Positions 52,638-63,859 of a stretch of DNA of 64,000 nt are shown in pieces. Location: positions 62,001 to 126,000 of the forward strand of contig NZ_LT827014.1 of assembly GCF_900169075.1 (NCBI RefSeq), in the 5' to 3' direction. This DNA comes from Chryseobacterium phocaeense. Its GTDB lineage: Bacteria; Bacteroidota; Bacteroidia; Flavobacteriales; Weeksellaceae. How positions within the stretch are numbered: position 1 is the stretch's first letter; every line of letters begins with the position of its first letter. A program made the translations under genes and the position numbers. The notes below the pieces were generated by a model that saw only the letters and a list, made by a program, of their open reading frames with translations, had not been told where the DNA came from and ran no database searches.

Positions 52638-52645
52638 CAAAGATA
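52638..52645 (-). promoter_or_regulatory. -7 promoter element of the S-box-like leader
   Basis: TATCTTTG matches TAnnTTTG. At 19 bases upstream only TTT is found, so the -33 element is imperfect. The RNA would start a few bases before the riboswitch P1. Confidence 0.45.
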
Positions 52646-52732
52646 TTATAATTTCGGAATAAAAAAAATAATCGTAAGAATTTTTAGATTTTATTTAATT
52701 GAATAACAAATCATTTTGGTTGTTGGGACATC

Positions 52733-52935
52733 GTAAAGACGCAAATTATTATTTACAAAAAAACGTTTTGAGGCGCAAAGGTTTATCTCCGGATAAAACT
52801 AACAAACCAATTTTATTTTTGGATAAGGCCGCCTAAAATAACCTGCTACAACTACTCATCACTCCTGACGAAAATTTTTGATTTTCCCGCGCCTTACAGC
52901 AGAGTAACACTCAAACCTTGCGACTTTGCGATTTT
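52733..52935. repeat. CGCAAAG-type split inverted array
   Basis: CGTAAAGACGCAAATT and GGCGCAAAGG on the left are complemented by CCTTGCGACTTTGCGATTTT on the right, with 8-base steps inside each half (TTGCGACT, TTGCGATT). About 130 bases of unrelated sequence separate them. The region 52680-53109 is otherwise without a recognised gene; it is the 5' flank of the receptor at 53110. Confidence 0.55.
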
Positions 52936-53109
52936 CCAACAAAGCCGTTTAGACCTATTCTATTACAGTGATTAAGAAACACACAACTATCTATCTCATT
53001 TCCTTGCCATTGAAGACACCCAATTGAAGTAACCTAATATATTTCATGTTTTTTCCAGTAACAAATGAAACTTTTTTACGTCTAACTGAAAAGTAGTAAA
53101 AAAAACATT

Positions 53110-55326
53110 ATGAGAAAAACTATATTGACGTTATCCCTGCTGGCATCATTTGTTGCCTATTCGCAGGAAAAGACCAGTAGCAACCCGGAGAAGGAAAAAC
53201 AAATTGAAGGGGTTGTTATCACCAAAACTAAAAAAGCCGTTGAACAAAAAGCAGACCGTACCATCTTTGACTTCTCTGAGCAGCCACAGCTTAATAACGG
53301 CAACGTTCTTGAGGGGATTAAAAAGCTTCCTGGACTGGTCTCTACAGATATTGCCGGAATGATGTACCAGGGAAAAATGCTGGATGTTTATCTGAACGGA
53401 AGACCCTTGAACATTACCTCCAATGAATTGAATTCTTTCCTTGAAGGGATGCCGGCCAATTCGGTAGACAGAATAGAAGTGATCACGCAGCCCGGTGCAG
53501 AATTTCCCGCCACTTCCGGAGGGGCAATTATGAATATTATTACGAATAAAAATGCCAATAAATATTTAACGGCTACTTATTCCGGAAACTATTCTTTTAC
53601 CAATTACGATAAATTCAGAAGCAGAACCACCCATTCCCTGAACCTGAATGCAAGAAACAAGCTTTTCGGATGGCAGCTTAATGTAGGCCAGAATTACCGT
53701 GAAAGCATGCTGAATGGTGATCAGGATGTACTTCTGCATAACAATACAGACAGAATAGGGCGTGGTTATTTTGCCAAATCAGGGATTACCTTTGATCTTG
53801 GACAGGACAGGTTGCTATTGAACTACGATATTTATCACAACAATAATGATAACTATACTTCGAGCAGAGGGCTTGCCGATATCCTTGTGAGCCGTAACCC
53901 TGATATTTTCAGAGAAGCAGATTACAGAGCATCTGATGTGGCCCATACCAATAACCTGAGACAGGAAGCAGTAGTTACCTATCAGAAGCGTTTCAGCGAC
54001 AAATCTCAAAAACTGGATTTCCAGTTCGGATATACGAAGTCTACTTCTAAATTCGCACAGGACAATTTCTTCCAGGAAGGAAATTTTACGGATAACTGGC
54101 AGTTTTTCCGTAATCCGGGGGCAAACAATGTTCTGGATAATGAATCGGATATGGGCATTGCTAATTTCAAGGTAGATTATTCACAGCCTATTAAACTTCT
54201 GGACGGAGGAAAAGTAAGTGCGGGTGGACTGTATGAGAGACAGGACTATGATACGGAAAGCAAGGGACTGACCAATCTGGAGTACCAGAGACAGACAGCT
54301 TCCACTTATCTTGAATTCCAGGCCAAGCTGAAGAAATTTGACTTTATCTTAGGGGCGCGTGCAGAAAATTATGATATTTCAGGGATTACAAGAGTGGAAA
54401 AAGACGGAGCCATTTTAGAAAGAGACCTTACGAAATTTAACCGATTCAAGCTTTTCCCTAATGCAAGTGTACAGTATAATCTGATGAATCAGGTATATGT
54501 TGCTGCGAATTACAACAAGAAGATCAACCTGCCGAGTATTTCCGCCCTGAACCCGAATAATGTGGTGTTCGCAGGTCCGAACACGGAAGTTACGGGTAAT
54601 CCGGATCTTCAACCTACTATCTTTGATAATTATGAATTGAAGGTTTCCGCTTTTGATTATGCCTTCATCGGCTACAGCGTAAGTTCTGCAAAAGACCAGG
54701 TAGCCCAGATCATCATGAAAAACGGCAAGAACCTTTTCAACAGACAGGTGAATATTTCGAATATGAGAATTCACAATTTTAATGTAGGTCTTCCGGTTCC
54801 GTTTATGATTTTCAGCAAACCGATGAGCGAGATCATGAAATTTGATTTTAATCCGGACAAAATTAATTTCATGTATCTGTATGCAGGCTACCAGAAGCAT
54901 GAAATTGATAATTTAAACAACAAAGGGTTTTGGATTTTCAATGTGATGACGCAGCTTCTTTTACCTAAAGACATTAAGCTGACAGCGAATTACAGCTACC
55001 TGACTCCAAAAGCAGGTTATTTCTACTTTACAGCGGATAAGCCTTTCAACAATAATCTGGATATCACGCTGACGAAAAAGTTCATGAACAACCGTCTTAC
55101 TGTTTCTGTTTTCGCGAATGATATATTCAACGGACAGGTGATGCAGGTGTATTCTAATCCGCCTGAAGGGGAAGCCGTAAGAATCAGAAGTAAATACGAT
55201 ACGAGAAACTTCGGAATTTCAATTAATTATAAAATTCCGACCAAAAATAAACTGGCCAAAGAGGATCCGAACATCCTGAACCAGACCAAGAAGGAAGATT
55301 CTGGTGTGATGCAGAGTCCACAATAA
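53110..55326 (+). CDS. Outer-membrane beta-barrel receptor (OMP_b-brl_3 type), second copy
   Basis: This 738-residue protein has a signal peptide (residues 5-18, cut before Q-E-K). The plug-like N-terminus includes V-Y-L-N-G-R-P-L-N-I and I-E-V-I-T-Q-P-G-A-E-F-P-A, and a C-terminal barrel follows. It is a distant paralogue of the receptor at 47162-49282, with the same domain order, but shows no close sequence repeat of it. A lysine- and serine-rich C-terminal tail follows the last barrel strand. Cargo unknown. It ends in a very strong terminator. Confidence 0.85.
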   Translation: MRKTILTLSLLASFVAYSQEKTSSNPEKEKQIEGVVITKTKKAVEQKADRTIFDFSEQPQLNNGNVLEGIKKLPGLVSTDIAGMMYQGKMLDVYLNGRPLNITSNELNSFLEGMPANSVDRIEVITQPGAEFPATSGGAIMNIITNKNANKYLTATYSGNYSFTNYDKFRSRTTHSLNLNARNKLFGWQLNVGQNYRESMLNGDQDVLLHNNTDRIGRGYFAKSGITFDLGQDRLLLNYDIYHNNNDNYTSSRGLADILVSRNPDIFREADYRASDVAHTNNLRQEAVVTYQKRFSDKSQKLDFQFGYTKSTSKFAQDNFFQEGNFTDNWQFFRNPGANNVLDNESDMGIANFKVDYSQPIKLLDGGKVSAGGLYERQDYDTESKGLTNLEYQRQTASTYLEFQAKLKKFDFILGARAENYDISGITRVEKDGAILERDLTKFNRFKLFPNASVQYNLMNQVYVAANYNKKINLPSISALNPNNVVFAGPNTEVTGNPDLQPTIFDNYELKVSAFDYAFIGYSVSSAKDQVAQIIMKNGKNLFNRQVNISNMRIHNFNVGLPVPFMIFSKPMSEIMKFDFNPDKINFMYLYAGYQKHEIDNLNNKGFWIFNVMTQLLLPKDIKLTANYSYLTPKAGYFYFTADKPFNNNLDITLTKKFMNNRLTVSVFANDIFNGQVMQVYSNPPEGEAVRIRSKYDTRNFGISINYKIPTKNKLAKEDPNILNQTKKEDSGVMQSPQ

Positions 55327-55346
55327 TTCTTCTTTAATACAATTAG

Positions 55347-55382
55347 ACAGGCGGTAAAAAATTTTACCGCCTGTTTTTTTGA
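55347..55382 (+). terminator. Strong intrinsic terminator
   Basis: ACAGGCGGTAAAA and TTTTACCGCCTGT form a 13-bp perfect stem followed by TTTTTT. Confidence 0.95.
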
Positions 55383-55393
55383 TACACAATAAG

Positions 55394-55459
55394 TTTTGGC
55401 TAAAGCTAATTGGACTGTATTTTAAACAGTAAAACGGGCTAAAGCCCGTTTCTATTGAA
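55394..55459. repeat. Dispersed intergenic element, copy 2
   Basis: It starts TTTTGGCTAAAGCTAAT and ends ACGGGCTAAAGCCCGTTTCTATTGAA. Both ends match the element at 10370-10430. The second palindrome (CGGGCTAAAGCCCG) is perfect here. It sits beside a partial 9-mer ATCTGC array (55488-55509). Confidence 0.7.
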
Positions 55460-55523
55460 TATTATAACCTTCAAATAAAGATCTTTGACATCTGCTTTAT
55501 CTGCGAGCGTAATGATATTTACA

Positions 55524-56234
55524 TCAAAAGTCTACCGTCTGAAATCTCCAGTTCATCACATCTACCAATGTCAACTGGTTTACGCTCACCGGAAGATCCG
55601 TTATGATTTTTAAGGTCTGCATGGCCATCATGCTACCTACAATGCCTGGCAGTGCTCCTAAAACTCCCAGGCTGTCGCAGTCGGGTATATACTCATCAAC
55701 AGGCGGTTCCGGGAAAAGATCTCTGAGATTTTTACTTTCATTATGGTTGAAAACAGCTGTTTGTCCGGAAAAACCTAAAATGCTTCCGTAGACTAAGGGT
55801 TTTCCGAGTTTGACACAGGTATCATTAATCAGGTATCTTGTGGTAAAATTATCAGATCCATCCACAATAATATCGTATGATGAAAGAATTTTTTCTGCAT
55901 TAGAAGGATCAATTTTCTCAGCAATTCCTGTAAATTTCACCTGATGATTTAATGTATTTACAAAGAGCTGTGCACTCTTTATCTTTGAAATCCCGACTGT
56001 ATTTTCGTTGTGAATAATCTGGCGGTTCAGGTTATGAACTTCCACCTCATCAAAATCGGCGACTCCCAGGTTTCCAACCCCGGCTGCTGCAAGGTACTGA
56101 ATAACGGGACTTCCCAAACCTCCTGCCCCAATGACAAGAACTTTGGAATTTATAATTTTCCGCTGGCCTTCCAAGCCGATCTCTTCTATGAAAATCTGGC
56201 GGCTGTATCTGGCAAAAGTATCTTCTTTATTCAT
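55524..56234 (-). CDS. thiF: ThiF/HesA/MoeB-type adenylyltransferase
   Basis: This 236-residue E1-like enzyme has the nucleotide-binding motif G-A-G-G-L-G-S at residues 36-42 and the D-F-D-E-V block. It adenylates the C-terminal glycine of ThiS so that sulfur can be transferred. The Cys in Y-I-P-D-C-D-S-L-G-V-L-G is placed as in ThiF. Both C-x-x-C zinc pairs of MoeB/ThiF and the C-terminal rhodanese domain of some fusions are absent. It is the last gene of the thiamine operon. Confidence 0.88.
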   Translation of the reverse strand: MNKEDTFARYSRQIFIEEIGLEGQRKIINSKVLVIGAGGLGSPVIQYLAAAGVGNLGVADFDEVEVHNLNRQIIHNENTVGISKIKSAQLFVNTLNHQVKFTGIAEKIDPSNAEKILSSYDIIVDGSDNFTTRYLINDTCVKLGKPLVYGSILGFSGQTAVFNHNESKNLRDLFPEPPVDEYIPDCDSLGVLGALPGIVGSMMAMQTLKIITDLPVSVNQLTLVDVMNWRFQTVDF

Positions 56235-56249
56235 TTCATAATTATTTTG

Positions 56250-56337
56250 AACCGTTAAGATTTTTTAAGGGTTTAAGAATATTAAGATGAGCTCTGCTTT
56301 AAGATTTAAAAATCTATTGATTCTTCTTATTGGTTTA
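56250..56337. repeat. TTAAG-type dispersed repeat, copy 2
   Basis: AACCGTTAAGATTTTTTAAG and GTTTAAGAATATTAAG match the element at 49332-49371. Complementary A/T-rich sequence continues to the stop codon of thiH at 56335. Confidence 0.5.
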
Positions 56338-57453
56338 AATTCCGCTGTATGCCGGGTCCCAGTCTTTCATCACCGGATCATAACCGGCTTTCCTGATGCT
56401 GGTTTTCACTTCTTCCATGGTCCGTTCATCACTGGTTTCGAACTGTTCCAGAGATTCAACATCTACCGCATACCCTCCGGGATTTGTTTTTGAAGCTGCA
56501 CTCATGGCCGTAGCCCCAAGGGATATGATATGGTCCCTGAATTTTTCGTTTTCCCTTGTGGATATTGAAATTTCCAGATCTTCATTCCAGATCCTGTAGG
56601 CACAGATCAGCTGGAGCAGGTCTTTATCTTCCATGATGAAATTAGGCTCAATGATGCCTTCCGCCGGTCTCAGCCTTGGAAATGAGACTGAAAATCTGCT
56701 TTTCCAGTATTGTTTCTGAAGATAATCGATGTGAAGGGCATTAAAAAAGCTGTCTACCCGCCAGTCTTCCAGTCCGAGCAAAACCCCTAATCCTATTTTA
56801 TGGATTCCGGCTCTCCCGATTCTGTCCGGGGTATCCATCCTGAAATGGAAATTTGATTTTTTTCCTTTGGGATGATATTCTTTATACACTTCCTGATGAT
56901 AGGTTTCCTGATACACCAGAACAGAATAAACACCTGCGTGATGCAGCTGCAAATATTCTTCTTCCGACAGAGGCTGCACTTCAATTGAAATATTGGCAAA
57001 ATGAGGCCTTAACAAACGGACAGCATTCAGAAAGTAAGAAATCCCCACCGTTTTATTGGCTTCTCCGCTTACCAGCAACACATGATTCACCTCCATGGAT
57101 TTTAAAACGGACGCCTCAATCATCAGTTCTGTATCGGAGAGGGTTTTCCTCCGAACGTTATTATCAAGGCTGAAGCCGCAGTAGGTACAGATATTCTGGC
57201 ACTCATTGCTCAGATACATCGGCGCATACAGCTGAATGGTTTTTCCAAACCGTTTCTGGGTCAGCTGGCGGGTCATTTTGGCCATCAGTTCCAGCTCCAC
57301 AGCTGCTGCCGGGGAAAGCAGATTCAGGAAGTCATTCAAGGTTTTATTTTTTTTCCGGAGGCTGTTCTGAACGTCGGAATGCGTCACTTTCCGCAACCTT
57401 TCTTTGATTTCATCCCACTGATAGTGTTCAAAAACATCTTTAAAGTTGTTCAT
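56335..57453 (-). CDS. thiH: 2-iminoacetate synthase (radical SAM)
   Basis: This 372-residue radical SAM enzyme has the cluster motif C-Q-N-I-C-T-Y-C-G (Cys85, Cys89, Cys92). It cleaves tyrosine to give dehydroglycine for the thiazole moiety, and p-cresol as by-product. It contains the G-E-A-N-K-T-V-G block expected of the family. It lies 15 bases after thiG in the operon. The presence of ThiH rather than the oxygen-dependent glycine oxidase ThiO in the operon is normal for Bacteroidetes. Confidence 0.96.
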   Translation of the reverse strand: MNNFKDVFEHYQWDEIKERLRKVTHSDVQNSLRKKNKTLNDFLNLLSPAAAVELELMAKMTRQLTQKRFGKTIQLYAPMYLSNECQNICTYCGFSLDNNVRRKTLSDTELMIEASVLKSMEVNHVLLVSGEANKTVGISYFLNAVRLLRPHFANISIEVQPLSEEEYLQLHHAGVYSVLVYQETYHQEVYKEYHPKGKKSNFHFRMDTPDRIGRAGIHKIGLGVLLGLEDWRVDSFFNALHIDYLQKQYWKSRFSVSFPRLRPAEGIIEPNFIMEDKDLLQLICAYRIWNEDLEISISTRENEKFRDHIISLGATAMSAASKTNPGGYAVDVESLEQFETSDERTMEEVKTSIRKAGYDPVMKDWDPAYSGI

Positions 57454-57468
57454 TATTTTTACTCAATA

Positions 57469-58245
57469 TTATTCAAACAGAAATGAGGTCAGCGGGCTTG
57501 AAGCTTCGGCATGATCTGCTATAGCTCCCAAGCCTGATTCGTAAGCTCTTCTTCCGGCAATCACCCCTTCTTTAAAGGCCAGCGCCATATTCACCGGATT
57601 TTGCGCGACTGCTATTGCGGTATTGACAAGAACAGCATCCGCCCCCATTTCCATTGCTTTTGCGGCATCTGACGGTGCCCCGATTCCCGCATCCACAACA
57701 ACCGGGACGTTACTCTGGCTGATGATAATTTCCAGGAAATCCAGTGTTCTCAATCCTTTATTCGTACCAATTGGTGCTCCCAAAGGCATGACCACAGCTG
57801 TTCCGGCATCTTCAAGGCGTTTGCAAAGGACCGGATCGGCATGGATATACGGCATGACGATAAATCCAAGCTTAGCCAGCTCTTCTGTGGCATACAGGGT
57901 TTCGACGGGATCCGGGAGAAGGTATTTCGGATCCGGATGGATCTCCAGTTTCACCCAGTTGGTTTCCAGGGCTTCTCTCGCCAGCTGCGCTGCCAACACC
58001 GCTTCTTTCGCTGTTCTTGCTCCTGAAGTATTGGGAAGAAGATGGACATTGGTTTCCTTTAATGAATCCAGTAACCCGTCTTCTGCTGCTCCGGAATCTA
58101 TTCTTTTCAGCGCCATGGTTACCATATCGGTTCCTGAAGCGATGACAGAAGCCGCCATTTCCTGCAGGTTTCCGAATTTTCCGGTTCCCAGGAAGAGTCT
58201 TGAATTAAATATTCTGTCTGCTATTATTAATTTCTGATTATTCAT
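57469..58245 (-). CDS. thiG: Thiazole synthase
   Basis: This 258-residue enzyme forms the thiazole ring from deoxyxylulose phosphate, iminoacetate and ThiS-thiocarboxylate. Typical blocks are F-L-G-T-G-K-F-G near the start, [11 protein letters not shown], and the phosphate-binding [10 protein letters not shown] and [10 protein letters not shown]. It overlaps thiE by four bases (ATGA), so translation is coupled. All active-site regions are intact. Confidence 0.97.
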   Translation of the reverse strand: MNNQKLIIADRIFNSRLFLGTGKFGNLQEMAASVIASGTDMVTMALKRIDSGAAEDGLLDSLKETNVHLLPNTSGARTAKEAVLAAQLAREALETNWVKLEIHPDPKYLLPDPVETLYATEELAKLGFIVMPYIHADPVLCKRLEDAGTAVVMPLGAPIGTNKGLRTLDFLEIIISQSNVPVVVDAGIGAPSDAAKAMEMGADAVLVNTAIAVAQNPVNMALAFKEGVIAGRRAYESGLGAIADHAEASSPLTSFLFE

Positions 58246-58856
58246 ATCATTGCTTTTTTAAATTCACTGATTACTTGCGGCTGGCCCGTGATCTCTCCTG
58301 AAACCGCAACACCGTATATTCCGATCTTCTGCAGAAGCTCAATATCCTGAAGCACTACCCCACCGATGGCATATATTTTGGGGATAGCTCTTGAATTATC
58401 TTCTAAGTGCTTCACAATATTCCTGTAGCCATCAAATCCTAACACCGGGCTCAGCTGCTCTTTTGTTGCCGTGAATCTTAACGGTCCCAAACCGATATAA
58501 TCACACGGTTCATTCATCCTCTGAAGAACATCTGAAATGGTATTGGCTGTTCCGCCAATGATTTTATTCTGACCTAAAATATGCCGGGCAATATCTATGG
58601 ACAGATCTTTCAATCCCAAATGAACCCCGCCTGCATCTATATCTTTTGCAATATCCACATGGTCATTAATAATGCAGACCGCCTGATACTCTGAACAAAG
58701 TTTCTTCGAAATTTCGCAGAGCCGGAAAAATTCAGTTTCATCTGCGTTTTTCCAGCGTACCTGTACCCATTGTATGCCATGATCCAAAGCCTTCCTGATA
58801 TTATATTCCTGCTCAGTTTTGGTCAGTCCCTGAGAGATATATTGTAATTTTTCCAT
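58242..58856 (-). CDS. thiE: Thiamine phosphate synthase
   Basis: This enzyme of 204 residues joins hydroxymethylpyrimidine pyrophosphate to thiazole phosphate. It has Q-V-R-W-K near residue 36, the phosphate-binding G-V-H-L-G-L-K-D and D-Y-I-G-L-G-P-L-R, and I-Y-A-I-G-G-V near the end. The ATG at 58856 is preferred because it begins at [10 protein letters not shown]; the upstream ATG at 58892 would add twelve hydrophobic residues unlikely in this cytoplasmic enzyme. It shares a fold with the upstream TenI-like protein, and this one retains the complete catalytic set. Confidence 0.93.
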   Translation of the reverse strand: MEKLQYISQGLTKTEQEYNIRKALDHGIQWVQVRWKNADETEFFRLCEISKKLCSEYQAVCIINDHVDIAKDIDAGGVHLGLKDLSIDIARHILGQNKIIGGTANTISDVLQRMNEPCDYIGLGPLRFTATKEQLSPVLGFDGYRNIVKHLEDNSRAIPKIYAIGGVVLQDIELLQKIGIYGVAVSGEITGQPQVISEFKKAMI

Positions 58857-58905
58857 GATTAAACTGAATGAAAACCCAATTAAGAAGGGCATTTAAAAAA
58901 TTTCT

Positions 58906-61544
<2,639 letters not shown>

Positions 61545-61548
<4 letters not shown>

Positions 61549-61581
61549 TCCTAATTGTTTTTATATACACTTTAGGAATGG
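61545..61581 (-). promoter_or_regulatory. Start-codon-masking hairpin of the thi leader
   Basis: On the minus strand CCATTCCTAA (61581-61572) is perfectly complementary to TTAGGAATGG (61554-61545), which contains the AGGA and ATG of thiS. The 17-base loop is small enough for stable pairing. This is a plausible expression platform for the TPP riboswitch just upstream. Confidence 0.6.
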
Positions 61582-61620
61582 CTCTTATTGTACAATGGAA
61601 TGTACAGCAAAAGTCATCTG

Positions 61621-61699
61621 CTTTTCCCTACGCTGGTATAATCCAGATCAGGTTCAAAGGGTAAAGTCTCAGTCTGTATGTTTACAGACACCCCTAAAG
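61621..61699 (-). ncRNA. TPP riboswitch of the thiamine operon
   Basis: On the minus strand the order is AGGGGTG, a GTCTGTA/ATACAGAC helix (P3), CTGAGA, ACCCTTTGAACCTGATCTGG, ATTATACCAG and CGTAGGGAA. All diagnostic blocks of the thi box are intact. It would repress thiS-thiC-tenI-thiE-thiG-thiH-thiF when thiamine pyrophosphate is plentiful. Confidence 0.96.
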
Positions 61700-61705
61700 T
61701 CGGGA

Positions 61706-61735
61706 CGAAGTTAGACATTTTTTCAGACCGGGCAA
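61706..61735 (-). promoter_or_regulatory. Promoter of the thiamine operon
   Basis: TTG (61735-61733), exactly 19 bases, then TAACTTCG (61713-61706), a one-base variant of TAnnTTTG. The transcript would begin just before the TPP riboswitch. Confidence 0.65.
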
Positions 61736-61750
61736 AATTAAGTTTCAAAA

Positions 61751-61785
61751 CAAAACCCTGAGCTTTGAACCCAGGGCTTTTATTT
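61751..61785 (-). terminator. Intrinsic terminator of the T9SS gene
   Basis: On the minus strand CCCTG pairs with CAGGG (arms 61756-61760 and 61772-61776) and is followed by TTTTGTTTTG. It lies about 20 bases after the stop codon. Confidence 0.75.
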
Positions 61786-61798
61786 TTATTTTAATATT

Positions 61799-63859
61799 TT
61801 ATTTTTTAATTGCTTTCACATGAGTCAGACTTCCGTCTTTCATCGTTAAATAAAGAATGTACAGACCGGATTTCAGATCTCCCAGATAGATCTCTGTGGA
61901 CGGCTTGTCAATTGTTTTTATCATTCGTCCTGCACTGTCAAAGACCTGGATTGATTTTACTTTTTCAATATCGGTAATTGTAATAATATCTTTAAATGGA
62001 TTAGGATATATTTTCATCTTCTCTCTGGCTCCTACTTCGGAAGTACTTAAACAGCCATTATCTACCGTGGCCGTAACCGTAGTTCTAGCGCTTTCACATT
62101 TGCTGCTGATCTGCCAGTCGTAGAAATAATAATACGATGTTGAAGGTGAGTTTGCTGTCAGGTTTCCATCAGTGATAGACAATGCTCCCGGAACTGTAAA
62201 CGGATAGCTGCCCCAGCTGTTCCCGGATTCTCTTATCAGACCGCTTACCCCTCCGGCTCTGGTCAGCATCATTAATTTATACTTACTTCCCGGCGGAACA
62301 GTGAAATTCAAAGGAACATATGTTTTCACGTACGGAGCAGCAGAACCTGTCAGGTTTACGGTAATCGTTTGTAAGGTGACAGCCGGAGATACATTTCCAT
62401 TCTGCAGGGCAATTTCTACCGTTCCTGCACCGGTACCTATTGGGTATACATAGACCCCGTCAATGGTAGTTGTAGTAAACACATCAAAAAGCAGCCCTGC
62501 ATCTAAAGTATATCCTGATGTAGAGGTCGCATTAGTCAGTCCGGTCGCAGATGTTGTTCCGGTTGAAGCAGCTACGTAATACGGGGTTGTAGTGGTTAAG
62601 ACAGGAGTAGTAAAGCTTGGTCCGGTTCCCACTGCATTTCCTCCAGTTGAAGCATCGTACCAGGTGATAGTTGCTCCGGCATCTGCTGTGGCAGAAAGTG
62701 TTGCTGATTGATTAGGACAAACCGTAGCTCCTGAAGATGTTAAAACTGACGGAGGCAGGCATTGGGTTACCACCTGCACCGGCTGGAGAGACCATATGCT
62801 GGTATCTCCACTTCCGCAATTGGATCTGATCCAAACATAATATGAGGTTGAAGGAGCCAGCGGTCCTATTGACGCTGAAGTTCCGGGCACATTAGGAGTT
62901 GTAGGTGCCGTGGAAGAGGCTGGAGGCGTATTTATGGTACTGTAGTAAATATCGTATCCGGCTGGTGATGATGGCGATGCCGTCCAGGAAATGGCAGCAC
63001 TGTTATTGGTTGTTGTACCTCCGGTAAGTCCGGATGGTGCATAACATGTAGGTGGAGTCCAGATATAGGTTAATCCCGCTGTTGGCATTCCCGGAACGGC
63101 ATTGGTTGTATTAAAGGCCTGCGTACTGCTGTTTGCAATCCCTGGCGTAGAATTTACAAACTCCAGGGTTGTGGCATTGAGACGGGTATTATAATCAGTT
63201 GCTGCAGCCCCTCTCAGGCCTATCTGAGCAGTGCCTGAAACTGCGGTACTTCCCGCTAAATAAGCTCCGCTATTATAGACCATCTGAATGGCATTCGAGG
63301 TTTCGTGTAAACGGATCTGGAATGAAAAAGCATAGGCCGCAGTAGTAGAAGTGCTGCTGTTAGGTCTGAAATTTTTCCATTGGATTACAGCTTCACGGTT
63401 GGGAGCAATACCGGTGGTTTCCCAGCTGATATCACCTGTAGCCCCACCTACATCAAAGACACTGCTGATGTCCCGGCCAAAGACAGAAATGGCACCATCA
63501 TAAGCTGTGGTGCTTGAAATGGGTGTGGTTGTAGTGGTACTTGGAGTAGTGGCACCAAAAGTTACAAACCCATTCGAGGATACGTTCAATGAATTGTACG
63601 CGGTTCCGTTAAACACAAAATCGAATGGAAGGGTCACCGGATACACATTGCTGTTAAGGTTTGTTGCCGAAGTATTACCCGTCGCTGCGCCCAGCACCGT
63701 TCCCGATATTGAATTGTAGGTTCCTGCGGCCTGGGTAAAGCTATATGCACTTACCTGACCCCGAGCAGTAGTGACGCTGGCAAATACTGCAAAACCAAGA
63801 ATGGTCTGCAGATACTTTTTCTTTCCGTTGCCGGAGAAAATTTTGTAAAAATGTTTCAT
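61799..63859 (-). CDS. T9SS type A sorting domain protein with fibronectin III and GEVED-like regions
   Basis: This 686-residue exported protein has a signal peptide (residues 16-34, cut before Q-V-S). An N-terminal beta-rich region of about 220 residues precedes a fibronectin type III-like module (C-Y-A-P-S-G-L-T-G near residue 270), and an Ig-like region (C-L-P-P-S-V-L-T) follows. The C-terminus has the type IX secretion signature Y-P-N-P-F-K-D, K-S-I-Q-V-F-D-S-A-G-R and S-G-L-Y-I-L-Y-L. It would be secreted across the outer membrane and attached to the surface. The substrate is unknown; no enzymatic domain is seen. Confidence 0.9.
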   Translation of the reverse strand: MKHFYKIFSGNGKKKYLQTILGFAVFASVTTARGQVSAYSFTQAAGTYNSISGTVLGAATGNTSATNLNSNVYPVTLPFDFVFNGTAYNSLNVSSNGFVTFGATTPSTTTTTPISSTTAYDGAISVFGRDISSVFDVGGATGDISWETTGIAPNREAVIQWKNFRPNSSTSTTAAYAFSFQIRLHETSNAIQMVYNSGAYLAGSTAVSGTAQIGLRGAAATDYNTRLNATTLEFVNSTPGIANSSTQAFNTTNAVPGMPTAGLTYIWTPPTCYAPSGLTGGTTTNNSAAISWTASPSSPAGYDIYYSTINTPPASSTAPTTPNVPGTSASIGPLAPSTSYYVWIRSNCGSGDTSIWSLQPVQVVTQCLPPSVLTSSGATVCPNQSATLSATADAGATITWYDASTGGNAVGTGPSFTTPVLTTTTPYYVAASTGTTSATGLTNATSTSGYTLDAGLLFDVFTTTTIDGVYVYPIGTGAGTVEIALQNGNVSPAVTLQTITVNLTGSAAPYVKTYVPLNFTVPPGSKYKLMMLTRAGGVSGLIRESGNSWGSYPFTVPGALSITDGNLTANSPSTSYYYFYDWQISSKCESARTTVTATVDNGCLSTSEVGAREKMKIYPNPFKDIITITDIEKVKSIQVFDSAGRMIKTIDKPSTEIYLGDLKSGLYILYLTMKDGSLTHVKAIKK

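Noticed and set aside
36295..55326. Polysaccharide utilisation locus
   Set aside because: Four TonB-type receptors are present but none has a SusD partner, and no glycoside hydrolases or sugar regulators are nearby.
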